Notes: generated by a model not told the origin, from the sequence alone. Positions 52,415 to 60,945 are shown, counted from the first letter of the stretch. The stretch is DNA of 64,000 nucleotides from SZUA-36 sp963774415 (GCA_963774415.1 CAVZEU010000002.1:1-64000); one strand, 5' to 3'. Program-made: numbers and translations.

Positions 52415-53988
52415 CACTAGCCTTGCTGCTGTGCTTGGGCATGGTGGGTTGCGCCACCACCGGCAAAGCGCCCACCCCTGCACCCAATCCTGTGGCCAAG
52501 CCGCAGAGCGGGGCGCTGCCGAAAGGCACCGGTGACAGTATCGACGAACACCTTTTCGTACCCCCCTGGCTTGCCGCCGAGGGCGCGGCGGCGCCCGATG
52601 CCGACATCACGCGGCACTACGAGAACACGTGGAAGCGGTTGGTGGACCGCTTCGCCCTGCCCGACTGCAGCGAGCACAAGACCGCCGTTAGCTGGGCGCA
52701 CTGGTACGCCGACCGCCCGGATTACATGGCGCGGGTGATGAAACGCGCCCAGCCGTGGGTCTACTTCATCGCCGAAGAACTGGAGCAACGCGACCTGCCG
52801 GGTGAATTGGCGCTGTTGCCGGTGGTCGAATCCGCCTATGACCCGTTCGCCTATTCCAGCGGCCGCGCCATGGGCACCTGGCAATTTATCAGTTCCACCG
52901 GCCGCACCTATGGCCTCAAGCAGAACTGGTGGTATGACGGCCGCCGCGACGTCTGGGCATCCACCAGGGCCGCTTTCGACTACCTCGAATACCTCGACAA
53001 AATGTTCGACGGTGACTGGCTGCTGGCGCTGGCCGGTTACAACTCGGGCGAGAACCGCATAGCCCGCCTTATCAGGCGCAACCAGAAAAGAGGTAAACCA
53101 ACGGACTTCTGGAACCTGAAGCTGCCGCGGGAAACTGCGGGTTATGTCCCCAAGCTGCTCGGCCTGACCTGCCTGTTCAAAAACCCGGCCGAGTATGGCT
53201 TCAAATTGCCTTTCACGCCCAACGAACCGGTGGTGACGGCCGTCAAAATGCAAACACAGACCGATCTCGTCCTGCTCTCGCAGATGACCGGGGTCAGTAT
53301 TGACGTACTGTTCGGCCTGAACCCGGGATACAACCGCTGGGCGACCTCGCCCGACGGCCCCTGGCGTGTCATCCTGCCGGTTGAGGCCGCAACGACGCTG
53401 AAGCAGAAACTGCAGTCGGGTGCGACGCAGAACCTGATGAAATGGGACCAGGTCATCGTTCAGAACGGCGACACGCTGTCGCAACTGGCGGCCCGGCACC
53501 ACGTGCCGGTATCGGTGCTGCGCAGCAGCAACGGGCTCTCCGGCGACCTGATCAGGGCCGGGCAAAGGCTGCGCCTGCCGCGTGATGAACAAATGCTGGT
53601 GGACCCACTCTACGTGCAGGCCGCCAGGGAATTGCAAACACTGCAAGCCGGACTGATTGCATCGCAGCGGGTCACGCACACGGTGCGCGCGGGTGAAAGC
53701 CTGTCCGTGATCGCGCACCGCTACAAGGTCTCGGTCAGGGAGCTGCAAAACTGGAACCACATTTCCGACCCGCGCCTGCTGCGTGCCGGGCAGACCCTGA
53801 CGCTGTTTCAGAGCCCCGCACCCAAGGCTCCGCCCAGCGGCACCATCAAGCACACGGTCCGGCGCGGCGATTCGCTCTGGAGCATTTCGCGGCATTACAA
53901 GGTCAAGGTCAGTGACCTGCTGCGCTGGAACGACCTGAGCCGGGACTCGGTCATCCAACCCGGACAGTCCATCAAGATCGAACTCTGA
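52396..53988 (+). CDS. mltD: Membrane-bound lytic murein transglycosylase D with three LysM domains
   Basis: A 530-residue lipoprotein: lipobox LGMVGC, SLT domain with catalytic Glu in LLPVVESAYDPFAYSSGRA and GTWQFISSTGRTYGL, then three LysM repeats (~367-410, 432-475, 485-528). It cleaves peptidoglycan glycan strands. The ATG and first six codons (MKCYRA) come from the terminal repeat of a MITE-like element. The element lies between an older GTG start with a good CGGAGG site and the rest of the signal peptide. Joining the flanks gives MYQRLLPLALLLCLGMVGC in frame. The present ATG has only a distant AAGG upstream. Confidence 0.95.
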   Translation: MKCYRAPLALLLCLGMVGCATTGKAPTPAPNPVAKPQSGALPKGTGDSIDEHLFVPPWLAAEGAAAPDADITRHYENTWKRLVDRFALPDCSEHKTAVSWAHWYADRPDYMARVMKRAQPWVYFIAEELEQRDLPGELALLPVVESAYDPFAYSSGRAMGTWQFISSTGRTYGLKQNWWYDGRRDVWASTRAAFDYLEYLDKMFDGDWLLALAGYNSGENRIARLIRRNQKRGKPTDFWNLKLPRETAGYVPKLLGLTCLFKNPAEYGFKLPFTPNEPVVTAVKMQTQTDLVLLSQMTGVSIDVLFGLNPGYNRWATSPDGPWRVILPVEAATTLKQKLQSGATQNLMKWDQVIVQNGDTLSQLAARHHVPVSVLRSSNGLSGDLIRAGQRLRLPRDEQMLVDPLYVQAARELQTLQAGLIASQRVTHTVRAGESLSVIAHRYKVSVRELQNWNHISDPRLLRAGQTLTLFQSPAPKAPPSGTIKHTVRRGDSLWSISRHYKVKVSDLLRWNDLSRDSVIQPGQSIKIEL

Positions 53989-53998
53989 GCCGGCACGC

Positions 53999-54835
53999 AT
54001 GTCCGGGACAATCACCTCTTTGCTGCTGCTGGCTGCCTGCTTCGCGGCCGCCCCCGCCTGTGCCGTCGAACTCGATGGACACGCCGTCCAGGGCGGCCTC
54101 ATATTCGGCCGCGCCGCCCCCGGTAGCGAGGTCACGCTGGACGGCAAGACATTGATCGTGTCCGACGGCGGCCGCTTCGTTGTCGGCTTTGGCCGCGACG
54201 AGACCGGCACGCGTCATTTGCGCGTTAACGAACCCGGGAAGCCTATATTCAACCGCGACCTCAAGATCAAGCTGCGTCAATACCGGCTGGAAAGGGTCAA
54301 CGGCCTGCCGCCCAAGACGGTGACGCCGGACCCGGCGGCGGCAAAGCGGATCGAGCAGGACGCCCGCATGGTGGCCACGGCCCGCAGGCACCGTGACCGT
54401 CACGCCTGGTACGCGGATGGCGGTTTCAGGTGGCCCGCCCGGGGCAGGATCAGCGGCGTCTATGGTAGCCAGCGAATTCTCAACGGCAAACCGCGCAGAC
54501 CGCATTACGGCGTCGATATCGCCGCTCCCAGGGGCGCGCCCGTCTACGCGCCCGCTGACGGCCTCGTCACGATGGCCCACCCCGGCATGTACCTGTCGGG
54601 CGGCACGCTCATCATCGACCACGGCCAGGGTCTGTCATCGACGTTTTTACACCTGAGCAAGGTTCTGGTGGAAGCCGGCGCATTCGTGAGGCAGGGTGAT
54701 TTGATCGCCAGGGTCGGCGCCAGCGGGCGCGCCAATGGACCCCACCTCGACTGGCGCATGAACTGGCTCGACCGCCGCATCGACCCGCAACGGTTGCCGG
54801 ATCTGAAGCCGATGCAGGCGAAAGCGGTGGAATAA
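53999..54835 (+). CDS. M23 family metallopeptidase
   Basis: A 278-residue secreted protein with a signal peptide (SLLLLAACFAAAPACA), an N-terminal all-beta part and a C-terminal LytM/M23 domain. The zinc motif HxxxD is in PHYGVDIAAPRG. The second motif reads GPHLDW, so the usual H-x-H is H-L-D. This variant occurs in a subfamily of proteobacterial M23 proteins followed by NW(F/L) and DP, as here (NWLDRRIDP). Whether it is an active endopeptidase or an amidase activator is open. It starts 10 bp after mltD, so probably cotranscribed. Confidence 0.9.
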   Translation: MSGTITSLLLLAACFAAAPACAVELDGHAVQGGLIFGRAAPGSEVTLDGKTLIVSDGGRFVVGFGRDETGTRHLRVNEPGKPIFNRDLKIKLRQYRLERVNGLPPKTVTPDPAAAKRIEQDARMVATARRHRDRHAWYADGGFRWPARGRISGVYGSQRILNGKPRRPHYGVDIAAPRGAPVYAPADGLVTMAHPGMYLSGGTLIIDHGQGLSSTFLHLSKVLVEAGAFVRQGDLIARVGASGRANGPHLDWRMNWLDRRIDPQRLPDLKPMQAKAVE

Positions 54836-54842
54836 AGGCATA

Positions 54843-54898
54843 AAAAGGGGTCAGGTTCATTTTCTGAAAATGCAGAATAATGAACCTGACCCCCTTTT
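54843..54898. terminator. Long near-perfect palindrome between the M23 gene and folE2
   Basis: GGGGTCAGGTTCATT (54847-54861) pairs fully with AATGAACCTGACCCC (54879-54893). AAAA and TTTT extend it outward, and TTCTG/CAGAA extend it inward to a 6-nt loop, with two single-base bulges. Poly-A on one side and poly-T on the other fit a terminator working in both directions for the convergent genes. The GGGGTCAGGTTCATT motif is also often seen as a dispersed repeat in proteobacteria. Confidence 0.85.
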
Positions 54899-54904
54899 GT
54901 AGCT

Positions 54905-55888
54905 TTACTTGTTCGTGTGTCCGAGTCGGACCGGCGCGCCGGCGCCGGCGACATAACCGCCGGGAATACCCTTGGTCACCACCGACACCGCGTTGTGAGG
55001 ATGCAGGCTTTCATAATGCGTGCAGCGAACCCAGAAATCGAGGATGCGCTCGTCGGCGTTCAAAGCGGTCTGAATCCGGCGCCCGGCATCTTCACAGAAC
55101 ATCAGGTTGCTGCCGTTGAGCAGCGCAAATGCCTGTTCGTCTTCTCTTTTCACCGTTGCCTGCACCGGTGTTTTGAGCGAGTTTTCGACCTCGTCGATCA
55201 GCTCGATAATGGGAAACATGCGGAAGGTCGGCGTCAACCGGACACGCAGTTCCGCCGCGCTGCGCTGGCTGTGGGGCGTGGCCACGATGCCCTGCTCCGA
55301 ACCCAGCCATTCGCGGACACGCTGGTAATCCAGGTTTTCGGCGTCACCGAAATCCTTGTCGAACTGGTCCTGGATGAGTTGCCGCGCCAGTGCCGCCGAG
55401 CACGGGCAAGTGCTTGAATACAGGACCTCGAGGCCCATTTCCATGCTGAATTCCTGGCCTTCGAGTATGCCGATCATCGACACGGGGTAGCGGCGCCAGC
55501 CGACATTGTCGCTCTTCAACGCCTTGCGCCGGATAACGTAGTCGAAATCCACCCTGACCAGGGCACGGTTGCTCAGGTCCTGGTGCGAGTCGAGAAACGA
55601 GCGCAGCATCTGGCGCATGGCGCACGGCGTCAGCGCGCGGTCCTGAAAGGCCTGGTCCAGGTGCAGGTAGAGCCGCGACATGTGGATGCCGCGCACGTCG
55701 GGGTCCACCAGGTTGACATAGGCCGTCACACGCGCGGTCGATTGGATCAGATTGCCCTGGTCGTCCTCGATACGCACCGGCATTTCAATGTCGCTCATGC
55801 CGACCCACTCGAGTTTACCGGCTACCGACGGGCGCACCTCGTTGGCGATATCCGGCATATCGCGCAAGATACTGTCAAATAGCTTCAT
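54905..55888 (-). CDS. folE2: GTP cyclohydrolase FolE2 (type IB)
   Basis: A 327-residue enzyme making dihydroneopterin triphosphate from GTP, the first step to folate and to queuosine. The type IB signature is SSTCPCSAALARQ with a conserved cysteine, and GLEVLYSS and FCEDAGRRIQTAL flank it. FolE2 tolerates low zinc, unlike FolE. With queF and queG it makes three genes used for queuosine in this window, though not clustered. Confidence 0.95.
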   Translation of the reverse strand: MKLFDSILRDMPDIANEVRPSVAGKLEWVGMSDIEMPVRIEDDQGNLIQSTARVTAYVNLVDPDVRGIHMSRLYLHLDQAFQDRALTPCAMRQMLRSFLDSHQDLSNRALVRVDFDYVIRRKALKSDNVGWRRYPVSMIGILEGQEFSMEMGLEVLYSSTCPCSAALARQLIQDQFDKDFGDAENLDYQRVREWLGSEQGIVATPHSQRSAAELRVRLTPTFRMFPIIELIDEVENSLKTPVQATVKREDEQAFALLNGSNLMFCEDAGRRIQTALNADERILDFWVRCTHYESLHPHNAVSVVTKGIPGGYVAGAGAPVRLGHTNK

Positions 55889-56059
55889 AAATCAATTTCC
55901 ACCGTTCGAACTAGGCATATCTGTTGCAAGTCGATCAAATTCAAGCCGCGCTTCGCGCCGAGGCCCCAATTATCGTTGAAAAGCACCTGCAATGGCAAAA
56001 AAAACACGGCAGCGGTGCTCTCGTCCGCAAATCTCGCCGGGCGGCGACACCCGCGCCGG

Positions 56060-56084
56060 AAAAAACAAGCCGGCAAAAGCCGGC
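56060..56084 (-). terminator. Rho-independent terminator of tRNA-Pro
   Basis: On the minus strand GCCGGC-tttt-GCCGGC is followed by TTGTTTTTTCC. The stem extends to AGGCCGGC. It lies 55 bp after the tRNA 3' end. Confidence 0.85.
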
Positions 56085-56138
56085 CTGTTGATTACCCGTT
56101 ACGGCAAAAAGCCGAACGTCTCTCCGCATTGTTTGTAT

Positions 56139-56215
56139 TGGTCGGGGCGGCGAGATTTGAACTCGCGACCCCTACAACCCCATTGTAGTGCGCTACCAGA
56201 CTGCGCCACGCCCCG
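56139..56215 (-). tRNA. tRNA-Pro (anticodon GGG)
   Basis: Acceptor CGGGGCG pairs with CGCCCCG, then A and an encoded CCA. Anticodon arm CTACA-ATGGGGT-TGTAG gives GGG. D arm AGTCTGGTAGCGC and T arm GAGTTCAAATCTC are normal. Position behind ihfA-merR is the common gammaproteobacterial one. Confidence 0.98.
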
Positions 56216-56231
56216 ACACTGTGCATACCCG

Positions 56232-56237
56232 AGTATA
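56232..56237 (-). promoter_or_regulatory. -10 box of tRNA-Pro promoter
   Basis: TATACT on the minus strand lies 17 bp before the tRNA and is followed by a GC-rich CGGGTATGC. A partial -35 (GTAACA) is 18 bp upstream. Confidence 0.5.
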
Positions 56238-56312
56238 ACCCGGGGAGCGGCGGCATGTTACCTGAAAACGGGACGAAAGGAAAAGCATTAGCGCGCATTC
56301 GGTGACCAGGAA

Positions 56313-56332
56313 ATTCCCGCCTGCGCGGGAAT
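56313..56332. repeat. REP-like palindrome
   Basis: ATTCCCGC-ctgc-GCGGGAAT, a perfect 8-bp stem, followed by GACG. Same family as the copies at 2.6, 39.1 and 49.4 kb. Confidence 0.65.
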
Positions 56333-56359
56333 GACGCCGTGGCGGGGGCCACGGGCTCC

Positions 56360-56383
56360 GCATGCCCGCGCTCCCGGGCATGC
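56360..56383 (-). terminator. Hairpin after the merR-like gene
   Basis: GCATGCCCG and CGGGCATGC form a perfect 9-bp stem with a 6-nt loop, 12 bp beyond the gene's stop. A CCCGTACGGG palindrome overlaps its edge. No T tract. Confidence 0.5.
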
Positions 56384-56395
56384 CCGTACGGGCGA

Positions 56396-56752
56396 TCAGC
56401 GCTTCAGAACCTGCAGAACCTGCTCCAGTTCCATGCGCACCTGGCGGATGATCTGGTGACTGCGGCTGACATCGTCGTGCGCGGTATCGCCCAGCAGCTG
56501 CTGCCGGGCGCCGCCGATGGTGAAGCCCTGTTCGTACAACAAGCTGCGAATCTGGCGGATCATGATGACGTCACCGCGTTGGTAATAACGGCGATTGCCA
56601 CGACGCTTGACCGGCTTGAGCTGTTCGAACTCCTGCTCCCAGTAACGCAGCACGTGCGGTTTGACCGCACACAATTCGCTCACTTCGCCAATGGTGAAAT
56701 AGCGTTTGGCGGGAATGGGCGGTAAATCTTTCTCAATCCCCGGGTTCAACAT
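56396..56752 (-). CDS. MerR-family regulator downstream of ihfA
   Basis: A 118-residue protein with the MerR winged helix: YFTIGEVSELCAVKPHVLRYWEQEF (residues ~18-42, in part) and NRRYYQRGDVIMIRQI. A C-terminal helix replaces an effector domain. A gene of this type follows ihfA in most gammaproteobacteria; targets are unknown. Its start lies 20 bp inside ihfA, so translation is coupled. Confidence 0.9.
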   Translation of the reverse strand: MLNPGIEKDLPPIPAKRYFTIGEVSELCAVKPHVLRYWEQEFEQLKPVKRRGNRRYYQRGDVIMIRQIRSLLYEQGFTIGGARQQLLGDTAHDDVSRSHQIIRQVRMELEQVLQVLKR

Positions 56753-57032
56753 AGGCTTCGACCCTTGCTCTTAATTTTTGTCCGGGTCGGAAAGTCACCA
56801 CGCGGCGGGCTGAAATCGGTATTTCCTCGCCGGTCTTGGGGTTCCTTCCCGGACGCTGATTTTTCTCGCGCAATTGAAAGTTTCCAAATCCAGATAGCTT
56901 CACGTTCTCGCCGTTTTCCAGGGCTTGCCGGATCGTTTCAAAATACGCGTCCACAAATTCCTTCGCTTCACGCTTGTTCAGGCCAACTTCTTCGAACAAG
57001 CGGTTTGCCATATCTGCTTTAGTCAGTGACAT
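56733..57032 (-). CDS. ihfA: Integration host factor alpha subunit
   Basis: A 99-residue DNA-bending HU-family protein. The helical dimer core LTKADMANRLFEEVGLNKREA, the beta arm tip GRNPKTGEEIPI (with the intercalating proline) and GFGNFQLREKNQRPG are intact. It pairs with IhfB. It lies 2 bp after pheT, the classical order. Confidence 0.97.
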   Translation of the reverse strand: MSLTKADMANRLFEEVGLNKREAKEFVDAYFETIRQALENGENVKLSGFGNFQLREKNQRPGRNPKTGEEIPISARRVVTFRPGQKLRARVEAYVEPGD

Positions 57033-57034
57033 CG

Positions 57035-59410
57035 TTAACCTCTGAGCTGAACTTCCAGTCGATCTGCAAGGCCCTGGACGACTTTCCTAACCAGTGCATC
57101 AACAACTTCGTCTGTAAGAGTGCAAGAAACGTTCTGTAAAATCAAGCCAATAGCCAAACTTTTGTAACCTTTTTCAACATTTTGGCCGGAATACAAATCA
57201 AATAGTATCAAATTTGTGAGCAAATCACCTGATAAATCAACAACCTCTTGACGCAAGTCCGCAAACGAAACATTTTCCGGAACCAAGAGGGCCAGGTCCC
57301 TGCGTACCGAGGGAAAATGCGAAATTTCTTTCGCGTATGGAATTTCACGATTTGAAAATTTATCGAGGTCCAGTTCAAAGGCCAGCACGGGGCCCCTGAT
57401 ATCCATCTGCCGAAGAATGGAAGGATGGATGCTGCCGGCCCAGCCGATGTCCTCCCCGTCCATGTTGATCAGCGCCGCCTGCCCCGGGTGCAGCCAGGCC
57501 AGGCCTGCCTCGCGGAAGGCCGCCTTCCGGTCCGGCCCGCACAGCGACGACAACAGCTCGATATCCCCTTTCAGGTCAAAAAAGTCGCCCTCCCTCGACG
57601 GGGCGCCCCACTGCTCCGGAAACTGGCTGCCACAGGCCACGGCCGCCAGGTTCTGCGACTCCGTGAGCACCTTCCGCTGCCGGAACACGGTACCGGTCTC
57701 GAACAGCCGAACCCGGTCCTGCTGCCGCCGCAGGTTACGCGCGAGGTTCGCCATCAACCCGGGCAGCAGCGACGTGCGCATGACCTCGAAATCAGCGTTC
57801 AGGGCGTTGGCCAATGGCAGCACGTCCTGGTCCATCGAGAACCTGGCCAGCAGGGCACGGTTGGTAAAACTGTAATTGATGACCTCCTGGTAACCGCTGG
57901 CGCACAGGGTTTGCTGCAAAGATCCCAACGGCACGCGCGTCTCACTGACCACCGCCGGATTCAACTCCCCGGACGGCAATGCCAACGGAATGTTCTCGTA
58001 GCCGAAAATACGCGCCACCTCCTCGATCAGGTCTTCCTCGATGGCGATGTCGAAACGGTCCGAAGGCGCCGTGACCGTCCAGGCGCCGTCACTGAATACG
58101 GGCTGCAGGCGCAGGTCGGCCAGGATTTTTTCAACGCCCCGCCGCGGCAAATCAATGCCCAGAACCCGGTTCAGCCGGGCATGGCGTAGCACCACCGTGT
58201 TTTGAGCGGGAATATGCTGCTCGTCCACCGCATGGATCAGGGGCCCCGCTTCACCGCCCGCGATTTCGAGCAACAGCGCGGTGATCCGCTCGAGGGCCTC
58301 GGCCTGGCCGCGCGGATCGACGCCGCGTTCGAAACGGTGGGAGGCATCGGTGTGCAGCCCCAGGTCACGGGCTTTGCCGGATATGGTGGCCGGATTGAAG
58401 TAGGCGCTCTCCAGCAGGATATTCTGCGTGGTCGCGCTCACGCCGGTGTGCACCCCCCCCATGATACCGGCCAGCGCGACCGGGCCGCGCTCATCGCAGA
58501 TCGCGAGCAGGCTCGCGTCGACCGCGATTTCCTTGCCGTCGAGCAACGTCAGCGTTTCCTTCTCCCGCCCGCGGCGCACGGTAATACCGCCCTCGAGACT
58601 GTCGAGATCGAATGCGTGCATCGGCTGGCCAAGCTCGAACAGCACGAAGTTGGTCGCGTCGACCACGGCGCTGATGCTGCGGATGCCGCTGCGGCGGAGT
58701 TTCTCGACCATCCACAGCGGTGTCGGCGCCTGCGGATCGATGCCGCGAATGATGCGGCCGACATAGCGCGGGCAATCCTCAGGCGCCTCGAGGTCGACAC
58801 CGATGAGGTCATCGATTGTAGGCGCGACCGGCTCGATCCCGGGCGGGGTCAGGCTGACCCCGCAACTGGCGGCAACGTCGCGCGCGACACCGCGAACGCT
58901 GAGGCAATCGGCGCGATTCGGCGTCAGGTCGATTTCGATGGCGCGGTCGTCCAGTTGCAGGTAGTCCGCGAGACCCATACCCAGCGGCGCATCGGCCGGC
59001 AGTTCCAGCAGGCCCGAATGATCGTCGGAGAGCCCCAGCTCGCGCGCGGAGCAGGCCATGCCGAAAGACTCCACGCCGCGCAGCCTGGCCTTGCGGATCC
59101 TGAAATCTTCGCCCAGCACCGAACCGACTTTGGCCAACGGCACCCGGATGCCCGGACGCGCGTTGGGCGCACCGCACACCACCTGCAGCCGTTCCTCCGT
59201 GCCGGCCGACAGCGTGCAGACCCGGAGCTTGTCCGCATCCGGGTGCGGCGCGCATGCGGTGATCTCGGCCACGACAACGTCCGTGAAGGGGGCGGCGACG
59301 GGCGCCACCGCGTCGACCTCGAGGCCGGAGGAGGTCAGTCTCTGCGCCAGTTCTTCGGCGCCCAGGCCGGTGTCCACCCATTCCCGCAGCCAGTTGTAAC
59401 TGAATCGCAT
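57035..59410 (-). CDS. pheT: Phenylalanyl-tRNA synthetase beta subunit
   Basis: A 791-residue subunit. MRFSYNWLREWVDTGL opens the family; an EMAP/tRNA-binding domain (~40-150), B3/B4 editing region, B5 domain, a synthetase-like core, and C-terminal FDX-ACB anticodon domain (SHFPSVRRDLALLVPE) follow. Start is ATG 59410; the longer frame enters pheS. Confidence 0.97.
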   Translation of the reverse strand: MRFSYNWLREWVDTGLGAEELAQRLTSSGLEVDAVAPVAAPFTDVVVAEITACAPHPDADKLRVCTLSAGTEERLQVVCGAPNARPGIRVPLAKVGSVLGEDFRIRKARLRGVESFGMACSARELGLSDDHSGLLELPADAPLGMGLADYLQLDDRAIEIDLTPNRADCLSVRGVARDVAASCGVSLTPPGIEPVAPTIDDLIGVDLEAPEDCPRYVGRIIRGIDPQAPTPLWMVEKLRRSGIRSISAVVDATNFVLFELGQPMHAFDLDSLEGGITVRRGREKETLTLLDGKEIAVDASLLAICDERGPVALAGIMGGVHTGVSATTQNILLESAYFNPATISGKARDLGLHTDASHRFERGVDPRGQAEALERITALLLEIAGGEAGPLIHAVDEQHIPAQNTVVLRHARLNRVLGIDLPRRGVEKILADLRLQPVFSDGAWTVTAPSDRFDIAIEEDLIEEVARIFGYENIPLALPSGELNPAVVSETRVPLGSLQQTLCASGYQEVINYSFTNRALLARFSMDQDVLPLANALNADFEVMRTSLLPGLMANLARNLRRQQDRVRLFETGTVFRQRKVLTESQNLAAVACGSQFPEQWGAPSREGDFFDLKGDIELLSSLCGPDRKAAFREAGLAWLHPGQAALINMDGEDIGWAGSIHPSILRQMDIRGPVLAFELDLDKFSNREIPYAKEISHFPSVRRDLALLVPENVSFADLRQEVVDLSGDLLTNLILFDLYSGQNVEKGYKSLAIGLILQNVSCTLTDEVVDALVRKVVQGLADRLEVQLRG

Positions 59411-59430
59411 CTTCCCTACCTTGCCGCTCG

Positions 59431-60435
59431 TCAGTGAAACTGGCGCAGAAAGCGCACGTCGTTTTCGAAAAACTGGCGCAGGTCGCTGACGCCGTAACGC
59501 AACAGCGCCAGCCGCTCGATGCCCATGCCGAAGGCGTAGCCGATATATTTCTCGCTGTCGATACCGCAGGCCTCGAGCACGTTGGGGTGGACCATGCCGC
59601 AACCGAGGATCTCCAGCCAGTCACTGGCTCCGCCGTCACCCCGGTCCCAGCCGATGTCGACCTCGGCCGACGGTTCGGTGAAGGGAAAGTAGGAGGGGCG
59701 GAACCGCATTTCCAGCGAGGCCTCGAAAAATGCGTTCACGAACTCCTGCAAGGTGCCCTTCAGGTCGGCCATCGTCACGCTTTCGCCGACCAGCAGGCCT
59801 TCCACCTGGTGGAACATCGGCGTGTGCGTTTGATCGTAATCGCTGCGGAACACCTTGCCCGGCGCAATGACGCGTACCGGCGCGCCTTGCGCCTGCATCA
59901 CGCGTATCTGAACCGGTGAGGTATGGGTGCGCAACAAGCGCCCGTCACCGAAATAGAAGGTGTCATGCATCGCCCGCGCCGGGTGGTGCGGGGGGAAGTT
60001 CAGCGCCTCGAAGTTGTAATAATCGTCCTCGACTTCGGGCCCGGTCGCCACGTCGTAGCCGAGCTTCGAGAAAATATTGATAACGCGCTGCATGCTGTGC
60101 GTGACCGGATGCAGGCCACCGCGGCCCTGGCCGCGGCCCGGCAGGGTGACATCGACGCGTTCGGCCTTTAGGCGCGCGTTCAACGCCTCGACTTCGAGGG
60201 CCTGCCGGCGCGCCGTGACGGCTTCGGCGACCTCGGTTTTGGCCCGGTTCACCGACTGCCCGAACGCCTTGCGCCGCCCCTCCTCCATGCCGCCGAGGGT
60301 CTTCAGCAGGGCCGTGATTTCACCCTTTTTGCCCAGGTAGCGGACGCGCAATTCTTCCAGGGCCGGCAATTCGCTGCAGGCTGTCACTTCAGCCAGCGCC
60401 TGCTCGAGAATTTTCTTTACCGATTCCACCAACAC
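59431..60435 (-). CDS. pheS: Phenylalanyl-tRNA synthetase alpha subunit
   Basis: A 334-residue class II catalytic subunit. N-terminal coiled coil, then motif 2 (APVRVIAPGKVFRSD), MFHQVEGLLV, and motif 3 (GYAFGMGIERLALLRYG). The start is GTG at 60435. It lies 20 bp upstream of pheT. A hairpin (60454-60471) and a terminator-like structure (60518-60549) lie between rplT and pheS, a position where E. coli has the pheST attenuator. Confidence 0.97.
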   Translation of the reverse strand: MLVESVKKILEQALAEVTACSELPALEELRVRYLGKKGEITALLKTLGGMEEGRRKAFGQSVNRAKTEVAEAVTARRQALEVEALNARLKAERVDVTLPGRGQGRGGLHPVTHSMQRVINIFSKLGYDVATGPEVEDDYYNFEALNFPPHHPARAMHDTFYFGDGRLLRTHTSPVQIRVMQAQGAPVRVIAPGKVFRSDYDQTHTPMFHQVEGLLVGESVTMADLKGTLQEFVNAFFEASLEMRFRPSYFPFTEPSAEVDIGWDRGDGGASDWLEILGCGMVHPNVLEACGIDSEKYIGYAFGMGIERLALLRYGVSDLRQFFENDVRFLRQFH

Positions 60436-60453
60436 CGTCCCAATCCACGCGAT

Positions 60454-60471
60454 CGGCGGGCCATCCCGCCG
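60454..60471 (-). promoter_or_regulatory. Perfect hairpin just upstream of pheS
   Basis: CGGCGGG-atgg-CCCGCCG on the minus strand is a perfect 7-bp stem 18 bp before the GTG. It may limit translation or pair alternatively with the upstream terminator-like stem; no phenylalanine-rich leader peptide is visible. Confidence 0.45.
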
Positions 60472-60517
60472 CTACTCATTACCGACTGTCACGCGCCGCT
60501 GCAGGGGGCATCTACGC

Positions 60518-60549
60518 AAAACGACCCCGGGCAGGAGTGTCGCCTGCCC
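60518..60549 (-). terminator. Terminator or attenuator between rplT and pheS
   Basis: On the minus strand GGGCAGG and CCTGCCC enclose a 7-nt loop and are followed by GGGGTCGTTTTGC. It would end or attenuate infC-rpmI-rplT transcription before pheST. Confidence 0.6.
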
Positions 60550-60573
60550 GCCGCCCTTCAGCAACCGGAAATC

Positions 60574-60930
60574 TCAGCCCAGGCTGGCCTTGGCCTTATC
60601 GGCCAGGGCACCGAACGCCGCCGGGTCGTTAACGGCCAAATCGGCCAGAACCTTGCGGTCGATTTCGATATTGGCCTTGTTCAGACCGTCCATGAAGCGG
60701 CTGTACGACAATCCGCACTGGCGGGCCGCCGCGTTGATCCGCACGATCCAAAGACGCCGGAACTGGCGTTTGCGCTGGCGCCGGTCGCGGTAGGCGTACT
60801 GACCTGCCTTGGTGACGGCCTGCTTGGCCACACGATAGACCTTGCGCCGGGCTCCGTAGTAGCCCTTGGCCTGCTTCAATACTTTCTTGTGCCGCGCATG
60901 CGCGACCACACCACGTTTTACTCTGGCCAT
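60574..60930 (-). CDS. rplT: 50S ribosomal protein L20
   Basis: A 118-residue L20 with the basic N-terminal extension ARVKRGVVAHARHKKVLKQA and core AARQCGLSYSRFMDGLNKA. It binds 23S rRNA early in 50S assembly. In E. coli L20 represses rpmI-rplT translation. Confidence 0.98.
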   Translation of the reverse strand: MARVKRGVVAHARHKKVLKQAKGYYGARRKVYRVAKQAVTKAGQYAYRDRRQRKRQFRRLWIVRINAAARQCGLSYSRFMDGLNKANIEIDRKVLADLAVNDPAAFGALADKAKASLG

Positions 60931-60945
60931 TTCCTGAGCCTCCTG

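Noticed and set aside
59411..59602. Extension of pheT to 59602
   Set aside because: It overlaps pheS in another frame, and the family start MRFSYNWL is at 59410.
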